NCBI RefSeq assembly: GCF_002151125.1
Contig: NZ_MDJZ01000004.1
Location: forward strand, 62,001 to 126,000
Reading direction: 5' to 3'
Source of the DNA: Clavibacter michiganensis
Lineage (GTDB): Bacteria > Actinomycetota > Actinomycetes > Actinomycetales > Microbacteriaceae
DNA length: 64,000 nucleotides
The notes below the pieces were generated by a model. That model saw only the letters and a list, made by a program, of their open reading frames with translations, made no database searches and had not been told where the DNA came from. Below, one piece after another: positions 8,615 through 16,847 of this stretch. Each line of letters begins with the position of its first letter. The first letter of the stretch is position 1. Made by a program: the position numbers and the translations under genes.

Positions 8615-11341
8615 TCACGCCTCGCCGCCCGCCGATCCGGTCGTGCCGGCGTTGACGTCGAGCAGGCGGTACTTGTCGATCGCCCACTTCGGCGCGTCCT
8701 GGTCGACCTTGCCCTGCTTCGCGAGGCGCTGCAGCGTCTTCACGACCATCGACGGGCCGTCGATCGCGAAGAAGCGGCGGGCGGCCGGGCGCGTGTCCGA
8801 GAAGCCGAAGCCGTCGGCGCCGAGCGTCGAGTAGTCGCCGGGGACGAACTGCCGGATCTGGTCGGGGACGGCGTGCGAGAAGTCGGTGACCGCGACGAAC
8901 GGGCCCTCGGCGTGCCGCAGCTTCTCCTGCAGGTACGGGACCCGGGTCTCGGAGTGCGGGTGGAGCAGGTTGTGCTCCTCCGCCGCCAGGCCGTCGCGGC
9001 GCAGCTCGCCCCACGAGGTGACGGACCACACGTCGGCGGACACGCCCCAGTCGTCGGCCAGCAGCTGCTGCGCCTCGAGCGCCCACGGTACCGCGACGCC
9101 GGACGCCATGAGCTGCGCCTTCGGGCCGTCGGTCCACCCGTCCTTGAGCTTGTAGACGCCGCGGACGATCCCGTCCACGTCGACGCCCTCGGGCTCGGCC
9201 GGGTGGATGATCGGCTCGTTGTACACCGTGAGGTAGTACATGACGTTCGGGTCCTCGTGCTCGCCGCCGTACATGCGCTCGAGGCCGGTGCGCACGATGT
9301 GCCCGATCTCGTAGGCGTACGCCGGGTCGTAGGACACGATCGCCGGGTTCGTCTGCGACAGGACGAGCGAGTGGCCGTCCGCGTGCTGGAGGCCCTCGCC
9401 CGTGAGCGTCGTGCGGCCGGCGGTGGCGCCGATGAGGAAGCCGCGCGCCATCTGGTCGCCCGCCGCCCAGATCGCGTCGCCCGTGCGCTGGAACCCGAAC
9501 ATCGAGTAGAAGACGTAGATCGGGATGAGCGGCTCGCCCTGCGTCGAGTACGTGGTGCCGAGGTTGGTGAACGCCGCCAGGGCGCCCGCCTCGTTGATGC
9601 CCACGTGCACGATCTGGCCCTGCGGGCTCTCCTTGTAGGACAGCAGCAGCTCGCGATCGACCGACGTGTAGTGCTGGCCGTTCGGGTTGTAGATCTTCGC
9701 CGTCGGGAAGAAGGCGTCGATGCCGAACGTGCGGGCCTCGTCCGGGATGATCGGGACGACGCGGTTGCCGAAGTCCTTGGCGCGGATCAGGTCCTTCAGG
9801 AGCCGGACGAACGCCATGGTCGTGGCGATCTCCTGCGTGCCGGAGCCCTTCTTGGAGATGCGGTACGCCGAGTCGTCGGGCAGCGAGATCGCCGTGTGGT
9901 TGGTCCGGCGCTCGGGGGAGTACCCGCCGAGCGCGCGCCGGCGCTCCTGCATGTACTGGATCGCCTCGTCGTCCTGGCCGGGGTGGTAGTACGGCGGCAG
10001 GTACGGGTCCTGCTCGAGCTGGGCGTCCGTGATCGGCACGCGCATCTCGTCGCGGAACTGCTTGAGGTTGTCGAGCGTGAGCTTCTTCATCTGGTGGGTC
10101 GCGTTGCGGCCCTCGAAGCTCGGGCCGAGGCCGTAGCCCTTGACCGTCTTCGCGAGGATCACCGTGGGCTGGCCCGTGTGCTCGCTCGCCGCCTTGAACG
10201 CCGCGTAGACCTTGCGGTAGTCGTGGCCGCCGCGCTTGAGGTTCCAGATCTGGTCGTCGGTGTAGCCCTCGACGAGCTTCGCGGTGCGCTCGTCGCGCCC
10301 GAAGAAGTTCTCGCGGATGTAGGCGCCGCTCTCGGCCTTGAAGGTCTGGTAGTCGCCGTCGGGCGTGCGGTTCATGAGGTCGAGCAGCGCGCCCTCGGTG
10401 TCGCGGGCGAGCAGGTCGTCCCACTCGCGGCCCCAGACGACCTTGATGACGTTCCACCCGGCGCCGCGGAAGAAGCTCTCGAGCTCCTGGATGATCTTGC
10501 CGTTGCCGCGGACGGGTCCGTCGAGGCGCTGGAGGTTGCAGTTGATGACAAAGTTGAGGTTGTCGAGCTTCTCGTTCGCCGCGACCTGGAGCTGGCCGCG
10601 GCTCTCGACCTCGTCCATCTCGCCGTCGCCGAGGAACGCCCAGACCTGCTGGTCGGACGCGTCCTTGATGCCGCGGTTGGTGAGGTACTTGTTCGCCTGC
10701 GCCTGGTAGATCGCGTTGATCGGGCCGAGGCCCATCGAGACCGTGGGGAACTGCCAGAACTCCGGCATGAGGCGGGGGTGCGGGTACGACGACAGCCCGC
10801 CGCCCTCATGGCTCTTCTCCTGGCGGAAGCCGTCGAGCTGGTGCTCGCTCAGGCGGCCCTCGAGGAAGGCGCGCGCGTAGGTGCCGGGGGAGGCGTGCCC
10901 CTGCACGAAGACCTGGTCGCCGCCGCCCGGGTGGTCCTGGCCGCGGAAGAAGTGGTTGTAGCCGACCTCGTAGAGCGCGGCGGAGGAGGCGTAGGTCGCG
11001 ATGTGGCCGCCGACCGCGATGCCGGGGCGCTGGGCCCGGTGCACCGTGACGGCCGCGTTCCAGCGGATCCACGCGCGGTAGCGGCGCTCGAGGTCCTCGT
11101 CACCGGGGAAGTCGGGCTCGTTCTCCGGCGCGATGGTGTTGATGTAGTCCGTGGTCGGGACCATCGGCACGTTGAGGTGCAGCTCCTTCGAGCGCTTGAG
11201 GAGGCTGAGCATGACGTCGCGTGCGCGACCCCGGCCCTGCGTCTCGACGAGCCCGTCGAGGGACTCGTTCCATTCGGCGGTCTCTTCCGGATCCTGGTCG
11301 GTGTGGTTCACCGAGTACGGATCCTGGTCGTTGACAGTCAC
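8615..11341 (-). CDS. aceE: Pyruvate dehydrogenase E1 component, homodimeric type
   Basis: A 908-residue thiamine-diphosphate enzyme that decarboxylates pyruvate and passes the acetyl group to lipoyl-E2. The ThDP motif is seen as GDGEMDE followed at the expected distance by INCN, with HFFRGQDH and [11 protein letters not shown] in the N-terminal catalytic region. Actinobacteria use this homodimeric E1 with a shared SucB-type E2; an E2 and E3 are found at 30.2-33.1 kb. I chose GTG at 11341 ([10 protein letters not shown]) because AGGAAGAGG lies just upstream; ATG at 11371 would add ten basic residues and has no clear ribosome site. A minus-strand TAGGCT (11426-11431) is a candidate -10. Confidence 0.95.
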   Translation of the reverse strand: MTVNDQDPYSVNHTDQDPEETAEWNESLDGLVETQGRGRARDVMLSLLKRSKELHLNVPMVPTTDYINTIAPENEPDFPGDEDLERRYRAWIRWNAAVTVHRAQRPGIAVGGHIATYASSAALYEVGYNHFFRGQDHPGGGDQVFVQGHASPGTYARAFLEGRLSEHQLDGFRQEKSHEGGGLSSYPHPRLMPEFWQFPTVSMGLGPINAIYQAQANKYLTNRGIKDASDQQVWAFLGDGEMDEVESRGQLQVAANEKLDNLNFVINCNLQRLDGPVRGNGKIIQELESFFRGAGWNVIKVVWGREWDDLLARDTEGALLDLMNRTPDGDYQTFKAESGAYIRENFFGRDERTAKLVEGYTDDQIWNLKRGGHDYRKVYAAFKAASEHTGQPTVILAKTVKGYGLGPSFEGRNATHQMKKLTLDNLKQFRDEMRVPITDAQLEQDPYLPPYYHPGQDDEAIQYMQERRRALGGYSPERRTNHTAISLPDDSAYRISKKGSGTQEIATTMAFVRLLKDLIRAKDFGNRVVPIIPDEARTFGIDAFFPTAKIYNPNGQHYTSVDRELLLSYKESPQGQIVHVGINEAGALAAFTNLGTTYSTQGEPLIPIYVFYSMFGFQRTGDAIWAAGDQMARGFLIGATAGRTTLTGEGLQHADGHSLVLSQTNPAIVSYDPAYAYEIGHIVRTGLERMYGGEHEDPNVMYYLTVYNEPIIHPAEPEGVDVDGIVRGVYKLKDGWTDGPKAQLMASGVAVPWALEAQQLLADDWGVSADVWSVTSWGELRRDGLAAEEHNLLHPHSETRVPYLQEKLRHAEGPFVAVTDFSHAVPDQIRQFVPGDYSTLGADGFGFSDTRPAARRFFAIDGPSMVVKTLQRLAKQGKVDQDAPKWAIDKYRLLDVNAGTTGSAGGEA

Positions 11342-11580
11342 CCTCGACCTCTTCCTGTGGTGTGCAGACATCGTCTTCGGTGCCACGGGGCTCGAAGGGT
11401 GCGAGACCGCGCGTACGCCAGGAGCCAGCCTACCCATGCCGACCGACGGTCACGGACGACGGGCGGCGCGCCCTCGGCGACCGGCCGCGACCCCGGGCGC
11501 TGGACATCGAGGATCCCCGGCGTAAGCTCGACACTCGTGCCAGACAGGGGACATCTGCCGGCACGGAAGGATCCGCCCCC

Positions 11581-12054
11581 ATGGCCCTGGCCAACGACAC
11601 ACAGGCTCCCGACTTCGAGCTCGCCAACCAGTTCGGCGAGCGCGTCCGGTTGAGCGAGTACCGCGGACACCGCGCGGTCGCCCTCGTCTTCTTCCCCCTC
11701 GCCTTCTCCGGCACCTGCACCGGCGAGATGTGCCAGCTCGAGGAGAACCTCGGCCTCTTCGCCGACAGCCGGGTGGAGCTCATCGGCATCAGCGTCGACA
11801 GCAAGCACACCCTCCGGGCGTGGGCCCAGCAGCAGGGCATCGACTTCCAGCTCCTCGCCGACTTCTGGCCGCACGGCCAGGTGGCGAAGGAGTACGGCGT
11901 GTTCCTCGAGGAGAAGGGCTTCGCCAACCGCGCGACCTTCCTCATCGACACCCGCGGCATCATCCGCGGCAGCTTCATCACGGCGCCCGGCGAGGCACGC
12001 GAGCTCGAGGCGTACCGCACCGCGATCCGCGACCTGGCGCTCGTCCCCGCCTGA
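11581..12054 (+). CDS. Peroxiredoxin, AhpE/BCP-like
   Basis: A 157-residue thioredoxin-fold peroxidase that reduces peroxides. The peroxidatic Cys46 lies in PLAFSGTCTGEMC, as in mycobacterial AhpE, and the SDFWPHG-like stretch is seen as ADFWPHGQVAKEYG. Unlike M. tuberculosis AhpE, a second Cys (Cys51) follows with C-x4-C spacing, the arrangement of the resolving Cys in BCP enzymes, so this may be a two-Cys hybrid. The ATG at 11581 has GGAAGG upstream; a TAAGCT hexamer (11523-11528) is a likely -10. It is divergent from aceE. Confidence 0.92.
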   Translation: MALANDTQAPDFELANQFGERVRLSEYRGHRAVALVFFPLAFSGTCTGEMCQLEENLGLFADSRVELIGISVDSKHTLRAWAQQQGIDFQLLADFWPHGQVAKEYGVFLEEKGFANRATFLIDTRGIIRGSFITAPGEARELEAYRTAIRDLALVPA

Positions 12055-12078
12055 TCCGCCCGTCGCCACCGCGGCGCG

Positions 12079-12768
12079 TCAGCTCAAGATGTTGACCGCG
12101 CGGGCGATGACGAGCGCGAGGATCACGAAGCCGGCGAACGCCTGGGCCGCCATGAGCGCCTTGGCGCGATGCGAGAGCGGCATGACGTCGGTCGGGCTGT
12201 AGGCCATCGAGTTCGTGAGCGACAGGTAGGCGTAGTCGACGAAGCCGGGTGCCCAGTCCGCGTGCTCCGACGAACGGCGGGCGACCTCCGACACGGCGCC
12301 CGAGTCCTCGTCCTGCGGGAAGCGGAAGTCGGCGGGCGCGAGAGCGGTGCGCGCGCGGGTCCGGCGCGCCACCGGCCCGCCGCGATCCAGCTCCCAGAAG
12401 ACGACGGCGAAGGCCAGGACGTTGGTGGACCACACCTGCAGTGCCGTGAGCAGCAGCTCCGGACCCGCCTCCGACGCGTCGACCAGCGCGATCACCAGGA
12501 CGACGAGGCTCACCTGGTTCGCGACCACGAGGAGCCCGCCGAGCGCGACGCCGAGCCCGCGCGACCAGGCGGTCTCGCGGGTGAGGCGGCGCGGATTGAG
12601 CGCCACCAGCGGCACGAGCAGGGCCACGGCGATCACCACCACCGCGACGCGGACGAGGGCGGGGACGGCCGTCGGCGCGACGCCGTAGAGAGCGACGGCG
12701 GCGACGAGCCCGACGGCGGCGGGCCAGCGCGGCTCCGCGACGGTCCGGCGGGAGGGGTGGATGGGCAC
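12079..12768 (-). CDS. DUF1345 membrane protein
   Basis: A 229-residue integral membrane protein with about five hydrophobic segments: residues near 15-35, 38-55, 70-95, 105-125 and 205-225. The conserved cytoplasmic stretch DYAYLSLTNSMAYSPTDVMP identifies DUF1345; its function is unknown. The start is GTG at 12768, 7 bases after a minus-strand TAGCCT hexamer (12776-12781), suggesting leaderless transcription. It converges with the peroxiredoxin gene with 24 bases between and no clear hairpin. Confidence 0.88.
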   Translation of the reverse strand: MPIHPSRRTVAEPRWPAAVGLVAAVALYGVAPTAVPALVRVAVVVIAVALLVPLVALNPRRLTRETAWSRGLGVALGGLLVVANQVSLVVLVIALVDASEAGPELLLTALQVWSTNVLAFAVVFWELDRGGPVARRTRARTALAPADFRFPQDEDSGAVSEVARRSSEHADWAPGFVDYAYLSLTNSMAYSPTDVMPLSHRAKALMAAQAFAGFVILALVIARAVNILS

Positions 12769-12826
12769 GGGGGAGAGGCTATGGCGCCCGCCGCCTGCCG
12801 GGACGGGACGCGCCGACGCGGTCGGC

Positions 12827-12832
12827 TAGCAT
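12827..12832 (+). promoter_or_regulatory. Putative -10 of the tRNA-Val gene
   Basis: The hexamer TAGCAT lies 27 bases before the mature tRNA 5' end. No convincing -35 is seen at the usual spacing. Confidence 0.4.
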
Positions 12833-12859
12833 GGCCGCGCGCCCGGTGACGGCACGCAG

Positions 12860-12932
12860 GGGCCTTTAGCTCAGTTGGTAGAGCGCCACGTTTACACCGT
12901 GGATGTCGTCGGTTCGAGCCCGGCAGGGCCCA
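12860..12932 (+). tRNA. tRNA-Val (anticodon TAC)
   Basis: The 73-nt cloverleaf is complete. The acceptor stem GGGCCTT pairs with AGGGCCC (one G-T pair) and the discriminator is A. The D-arm is AGCTCAGTTGGTAGAGC, the anticodon stem CCACG/CGTGG closes the loop TTTACAC with anticodon TAC at loop positions 34-36, and the T-arm contains GGTTCGAGCC. CCA is not encoded: the bases after the discriminator are CCC. It reads GTA, a rare codon in this G+C-rich genome. Confidence 0.96.
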
Positions 12933-12974
12933 CCCCCGCACCCGCCCCGCGGCCTGGCCCGACCGCTCGCCGGA

Positions 12975-13565
12975 TCAGACGAGGGTCCCGAGGCCCCGCA
13001 CGAGCAGTTCCACCCCGAAGGCGAAGTCCCGCGCCGGATCCTCCTCCACCCCTCCCACGGGCAGCAGGCCGAGCCGGTCCAGCTGGATGCGCTGCTGCTC
13101 GTGCGCCACGTGGCCGAGGACGAAGTGCAGGACCGCCGATGCCGCACGGGCGCAGTCCGCCTCGCCGAACCCGCCGCCGGCGACGGCCGCGGACAGCGCG
13201 TCGCGGGCGGCCGTCGCTCCGAGCCCCATCGCCGTGGTGCTCGCCACGACCTCGGCGCCGTCGCGATGGGCGAGCAGCGCGGCACGGAGGGACGTCGCGG
13301 CATGGCGCACGCGCTCGCGCCACTCCGCAGCCGGATGCTCCTCGCGCCCCGGCGCAGCGGCCTCCGCGACGATCCGGTCCGCCAGCTCCGCGAGCAGGCT
13401 CTGCTTGTCCGGGAAGTGCCAGTAGAGGGCGCTCGGCTGGACCTCCAGAGCCGCTCCCAGCCGCCGCATCGTGAAGTCCGGCAGGCCGTGCTCGTCGAGG
13501 ATGCGCAGCGCGGTGCGGGCGACGTCGTCGCGGGTGTGCCGCCCCGTCGCCTGCGCCCGTGCCAT
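12975..13565 (-). CDS. bioQ: TetR-family repressor of biotin genes, BioQ-like
   Basis: A 196-residue TetR protein with an N-terminal HTH at about residues 10-60 (DFTMRRLGAALEVQPSALYW) and a helical ligand/dimer domain. It is divergent from bioYMN. The spacer holds two TGAACGnCGTTCA palindromes that match the TGAAC-N3-GTT type described for corynebacterial BioQ, which supports the name. ATG 13565 is preferred over ATG 13574: a minus-strand TATAGT (13573-13578) lies 7 bases before 13565, so the transcript would be leaderless and 13574 would fall inside the -10. The operators sit just upstream of that -10, allowing autoregulation. Confidence 0.82.
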   Translation of the reverse strand: MARAQATGRHTRDDVARTALRILDEHGLPDFTMRRLGAALEVQPSALYWHFPDKQSLLAELADRIVAEAAAPGREEHPAAEWRERVRHAATSLRAALLAHRDGAEVVASTTAMGLGATAARDALSAAVAGGGFGEADCARAASAVLHFVLGHVAHEQQRIQLDRLGLLPVGGVEEDPARDFAFGVELLVRGLGTLV

Positions 13566-13579
13566 GCTCGCCACTATAG

Positions 13580-13592
13580 TGAACGCCGTTCA
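13580..13592. promoter_or_regulatory. BioQ-type operator, site 1
   Basis: The 13-bp palindrome TGAACGCCGTTCA has 6-bp arms, is perfect apart from its central base, and directly abuts the bioQ -10 region. Confidence 0.75.
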
Positions 13593-13594
13593 GG

Positions 13595-13607
13595 TGAACG
13601 TCGTTCA
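13595..13607. promoter_or_regulatory. BioQ-type operator, site 2
   Basis: TGAACGTCGTTCA repeats site 1 with only the centre base changed. The two centres are 15 bp apart, so bound dimers would be turned roughly 150 degrees relative to each other. Confidence 0.75.
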
Positions 13608-13642
13608 GGACGAAGCCCGCCGCATCCCGCCGAAGGAAGCCC

Positions 13643-14284
13643 ATGACGCCCTCCCGCTCCCTCCCCGTCCGCGCCGAGCGCCGAGCGCGCCTCGACGCCA
13701 CCGACCTCGCCCGCGTCGCCGTCCTCGCCGCGGTCGTCGCCGTCCTGGGGCTCCCCGGCAGCATCAGCGTGCTCGGCGGAGTGCCGATCACGGCGCAGAC
13801 CCTCGGCGTGATGCTGGCGGGCGCCGTCCTCGGGGCCCGCCTCGGAGCGCTGGCCGTCGCCGTCCTCCTCGCGCTCGTCGCCGTGGGCCTCCCGTTGCTC
13901 GCCGGGGGCACCGGCGGCCTCGGCGTGTTCCTCGGCCCCACCGCCGGCTACCTCGTCGGGTGGATCCTCGGAGCGGCCGTCGTCGGATGGCTCGTGCACC
14001 TCGGCGGGAGGCGGCCCACCGCATGGCGCACCGCGGTCGCGATGGTCGCCGGCGGGATCGTCGTCGTCTACGCGGTCGGCATCCCCGTGCAGAGCCTCGT
14101 CACCCGGCTGCCCCTGTTCGAGACCGTGGTCACCAGCCTCGTCTTCCTCCCGGGCGACCTCTTCAAGGCGGCCATCGCGACCGGGATCGTGATGACGCTC
14201 GTGCGCGGGTACCCGCGCGCGTTCCGTCGCACGTCCGGCGGGGACGCGGCACGGCGGGACGCCGCGGCGGCGACCGCCCGGTGA
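13643..14284 (+). CDS. bioY: Biotin transporter substrate-binding subunit BioY
   Basis: A 213-residue membrane protein, the S-component that binds biotin in an ECF transporter. Six hydrophobic segments are visible from about residue 25 to 185. The BioY signatures are the ITAQTLGVMLAGAVLGARLG stretch and GLGVFLGPTAGYLVGWI. It is the first gene of bioY-bioM-bioN, translationally coupled to bioM by a GTGA overlap. GAAGGAAG before the ATG is a good ribosome site. No riboswitch is seen; control appears to be by the two palindromes upstream. Confidence 0.95.
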   Translation: MTPSRSLPVRAERRARLDATDLARVAVLAAVVAVLGLPGSISVLGGVPITAQTLGVMLAGAVLGARLGALAVAVLLALVAVGLPLLAGGTGGLGVFLGPTAGYLVGWILGAAVVGWLVHLGGRRPTAWRTAVAMVAGGIVVVYAVGIPVQSLVTRLPLFETVVTSLVFLPGDLFKAAIATGIVMTLVRGYPRAFRRTSGGDAARRDAAAATAR

Positions 14285-14985
14285 CCCCGACGGACGGGAC
14301 GCGGACCGCGCCGCTGCACCTCGAGCGCGTGGGCGTCCGCCTCGGCGAGGTCGATGCGCTCCGGGACGTGACCCTCGACATGGACGCCCGCACGATCGCC
14401 GTCGTGGGGGAGAACGGTTCCGGCAAGAGCACCTTCGCCCGGCTCATCGGCGGCCTGGTGGCGCGGACGACGGGGGAGCTGCGCGTGCTGGGCGTCGACC
14501 CGGACCGCGGATCCCGCGAGCTGCGACGACGCGTCGCCCTCGTGTTCAGCAACCCGGACGCGCAGATCGTCATGCCCACGGTCGCCGAGGACGTCGCCTT
14601 CTCCCTGCGGCCGGAGCGCCTGCCGCGCGCCGAGTCGGACGCGCGCGTCGCCGAGGCCCTCCGGCGGCTCGGCATCCAGGACCTCGCCGCCCGTTCGTCG
14701 CACGAGCTGTCGGGCGGGCAGAAGCAGCTGCTCGCGTTGGCCGGGGCCTTCGTCCGCCGTCCGGAGCTCGTGATCGCCGACGAGCCCACGGCGTACCTCG
14801 ACGCCAGGAACGCCCGCAGGGTCGCGGACCACCTGTTCGAGGACGGCCACCGGCTCGTGCTCGTCACCCACGACCTCGCCGCCGCCGCGCGGTGCGACGC
14901 CGCCGTCCTCTTCGCGGACGGCCGGCTGATCCGCGCGGGCGATCCGGCGGTCGTGATCGCCGAGTACGAGGCGATGCTCGGGTGA
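14281..14985 (+). CDS. bioM: Energy-coupling ABC ATPase of the biotin ECF transporter
   Basis: A 234-residue ATPase that powers biotin uptake with BioY and BioN. Walker A is at residues 43-50 (GENGSGKS), the Q-loop follows in VFSNPDAQIVMPTV, the ABC signature is LSGGQKQ, and Walker B with the catalytic Glu is LVIADEP. The VFSNPDAQ stretch is characteristic of ECF-type (Cbi/EcfA) ATPases. The GTG start overlaps the bioY stop codon; its own stop overlaps the bioN start in the same way. Confidence 0.95.
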   Translation: MTPTDGTRTAPLHLERVGVRLGEVDALRDVTLDMDARTIAVVGENGSGKSTFARLIGGLVARTTGELRVLGVDPDRGSRELRRRVALVFSNPDAQIVMPTVAEDVAFSLRPERLPRAESDARVAEALRRLGIQDLAARSSHELSGGQKQLLALAGAFVRRPELVIADEPTAYLDARNARRVADHLFEDGHRLVLVTHDLAAAARCDAAVLFADGRLIRAGDPAVVIAEYEAMLG

Positions 14986-15593
14986 CGCCCGACGATCCCC
15001 GCCGCGCCGGACGCCTCGAGCGCATGCCCGCCGGGCCCGAGCTGGTCCTGCTCATGGTGGTGGTCCTCGCCGTCTCGCTCCTGCCCTCCACCTGGTGGGC
15101 CGCCGGCGCCGCGGTCGCCGTCGCCGTCCTCGCGTACGCGTCGGCGCAGCTGGGCGACGGCCGCCTGGGGCTCCGCCGCCTCGGCGGCCAGGTGCGCGCC
15201 GTGCGCTGGGTGATGCTGTTCACGCTCGTCAGCCAGCTCCTGCTGCTGGGCCCGGAGCCCGCGGTGGCGAACACGGCGCGGGTCACGTCGGCCATCGCCG
15301 TCGCCGGCCTGCTCGTCCTCACCACCTCCATGACCGAGCTGCTCGACAGCATCGAGCGGGGGTTGAGCCCGCTGCGCCGGCTCGGGGTGGACACGGAGCG
15401 GATCTCGCTGCTCCTCACGGTGACGGCCGGCACCGTCCCCGTGCTGGGACGCCTCGCGGGCGAGGTCCGGGAGGCGCAGCGGGCACGGGGTGCCGGTCCC
15501 GGTCTCCCCACGTTCGTCGTGCCCTTCCTCATCGTGTCCCTCAAGCACGCCGACCAGCTGGGCGACGCGCTCACGGCCCGCGGGGTCAGGTGA
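14982..15593 (+). CDS. bioN: ECF transporter transmembrane subunit BioN
   Basis: A 203-residue T-component (CbiQ/EcfT family) linking BioM to BioY. It has about four or five hydrophobic segments (near 20-55, 75-95, 100-125, 180-195). The coupling-helix motifs of the family appear in degenerate form: ARGAGPG (one of the usual A-R-G/S signatures) and the C-terminal ALTARGVR. It starts with GTG overlapping the bioM stop codon. The T-component is short, as is usual for bioN. Confidence 0.92.
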   Translation: MTPDDPRRAGRLERMPAGPELVLLMVVVLAVSLLPSTWWAAGAAVAVAVLAYASAQLGDGRLGLRRLGGQVRAVRWVMLFTLVSQLLLLGPEPAVANTARVTSAIAVAGLLVLTTSMTELLDSIERGLSPLRRLGVDTERISLLLTVTAGTVPVLGRLAGEVREAQRARGAGPGLPTFVVPFLIVSLKHADQLGDALTARGVR

Positions 15594-15685
15594 CGTCCCG
15601 TCGCCCGTCGCCCGGTGCCGGGATGGCGATGTCCGCGGGCCGCGTGCGCCGTGTCGCCGCGGGCGTGTCGCGGTAGCATCCACCC

Positions 15686-15877
15686 ATGAGCTCCGACACG
15701 GCCGAGGACGCCGCCTCCTGGTCGGTCGTCGACGCCGCGACGCACGGGTCCAGCGCACACCGCGGATCCGCCCAGCGGAGCCTCTGGCCGCTCGACCCCC
15801 TCGTGCCGTCACCGGACGCCGCGCACTCCGCGCCGCAGGACGACGACCGTCCCCGCCGCGGCCCGCGCCGAGGCTGA
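15686..15877 (+). CDS. Small hypothetical protein, 63 aa
   Basis: I recognise no family. The N-terminal half is Ser/Ala/Asp-rich and the C-terminus ends in a basic DDDRPRRGPRRG tail; there is no membrane segment. The main support for a real gene is a TAGCAT hexamer (15674-15679) placed exactly 6 bases before the ATG, the leaderless pattern shared by many genes here. It lies between bioN and the Nif3 gene, on the same strand. Confidence 0.45.
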   Translation: MSSDTAEDAASWSVVDAATHGSSAHRGSAQRSLWPLDPLVPSPDAAHSAPQDDDRPRRGPRRG

Positions 15878-15928
15878 ACCCGCTCGACCCGTGACGGGCC
15901 GCGGCCGCCCCTTCGTTACGATGGGCAC

Positions 15929-16756
15929 GTGATCCCCACCCTCGCCGACGTCGTCCGCGTCGTCGAGGACGCGTGGCCGCCGCAGGGCGCCTCCGACTGG
16001 GACGCCTCCGGCCTCGTCTCGGGGGATCCCCGTCAGCCCGTCCGCCGCATCCACCTCGCCGTCGACGCCGTCCGCGCGACGGTCGACGAGGCCGTCGCCG
16101 CCGATGCCGACCTGCTCCTCGTGCACCACCCGCTGCTCCTCCGCGGCGTCACGACCATCGCCGAGACCGGCTACAAGGGCGGCCTCCTCGCCGACCTCAT
16201 CCGCGCCGGCTGCGCCCTCCACGCGTCGCACACGACCGCCGACGTGGTGGAGGAGGGCACGTCGGGGCGCCTCGCGGCGCTCCTGGGACTGGTGCCCGAG
16301 ACCATCCGCCCGATCGATCCGGCCGAGGGGGGCGTGCGCGGCATCGGCCGGGTCGGCGACCTCCCCGCACCCACGACGCTCGGCCGCCTCGCCGGGGAGC
16401 TCGCACGCATCCTGCCGCCGACGGCCACGGGGATCCGCGTCGCGGGGCCCTACGACGCGCCCGTCACCCGCGTGGCCGTGTGCGGCGGAGCGGGGGACTC
16501 GCTGCTCTCCGCGCCCGAGGTGACCGCCGCCGACGTCTACGTCACCTCCGACCTGCGGCACCACCCCGCCAGCGAGGCGCGCGAGTCCGCCGCGCTGCGG
16601 GACGGCACCCCGTACCTCATCGACACCTCCCACTGGGCCAGCGAGTGGCTGTGGCTCGACCAGGCGGCCGACACCCTGCGCTCGGCGCTGCCCGACGTGG
16701 AGGTCACCGTGAGCGACATCCGGACGGACCCGTGGGACTTCGTCGTCACGCAGTGA
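15929..16756 (+). CDS. Nif3-like dinuclear metal centre protein
   Basis: A 275-residue NIF3/YbgI-family protein. Members form hexameric toroids with a two-metal site; their biochemical role is not settled (GTP cyclohydrolase I type 2-like annotations are common). Metal-ligand motifs are visible: LLVHHPLLLRG, SHTTADV and, near the C-terminus, DTSHWASEW. Length is normal for the short form without the inserted PII-like domain. It starts with GTG 6 bases after TACGAT (15917-15922), so it is probably leaderless. The downstream partner coding for a coiled-coil protein is its usual neighbour in actinobacteria. Confidence 0.93.
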   Translation: MIPTLADVVRVVEDAWPPQGASDWDASGLVSGDPRQPVRRIHLAVDAVRATVDEAVAADADLLLVHHPLLLRGVTTIAETGYKGGLLADLIRAGCALHASHTTADVVEEGTSGRLAALLGLVPETIRPIDPAEGGVRGIGRVGDLPAPTTLGRLAGELARILPPTATGIRVAGPYDAPVTRVAVCGGAGDSLLSAPEVTAADVYVTSDLRHHPASEARESAALRDGTPYLIDTSHWASEWLWLDQAADTLRSALPDVEVTVSDIRTDPWDFVVTQ

Positions 16757-16847
16757 CCGCCCGCCCCGCGGCCGAGCCCGCGCACCCACGACACGCACCG
16801 CGCGCACGCCCCGCCGACAGGCGGAGCCGCACCACGAGAGGGAGAGC

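Noticed and set aside
8231-11653. An 1140-codon plus-strand frame opposite fasR and aceE
   Set aside because: Shadow of aceE codon bias; no recognisable domain.
13608-13642. Riboswitch or attenuator before bioY
   Set aside because: Only about 35 bases lie between the operators and bioY and no stable structure is seen; the two palindromes explain control better.
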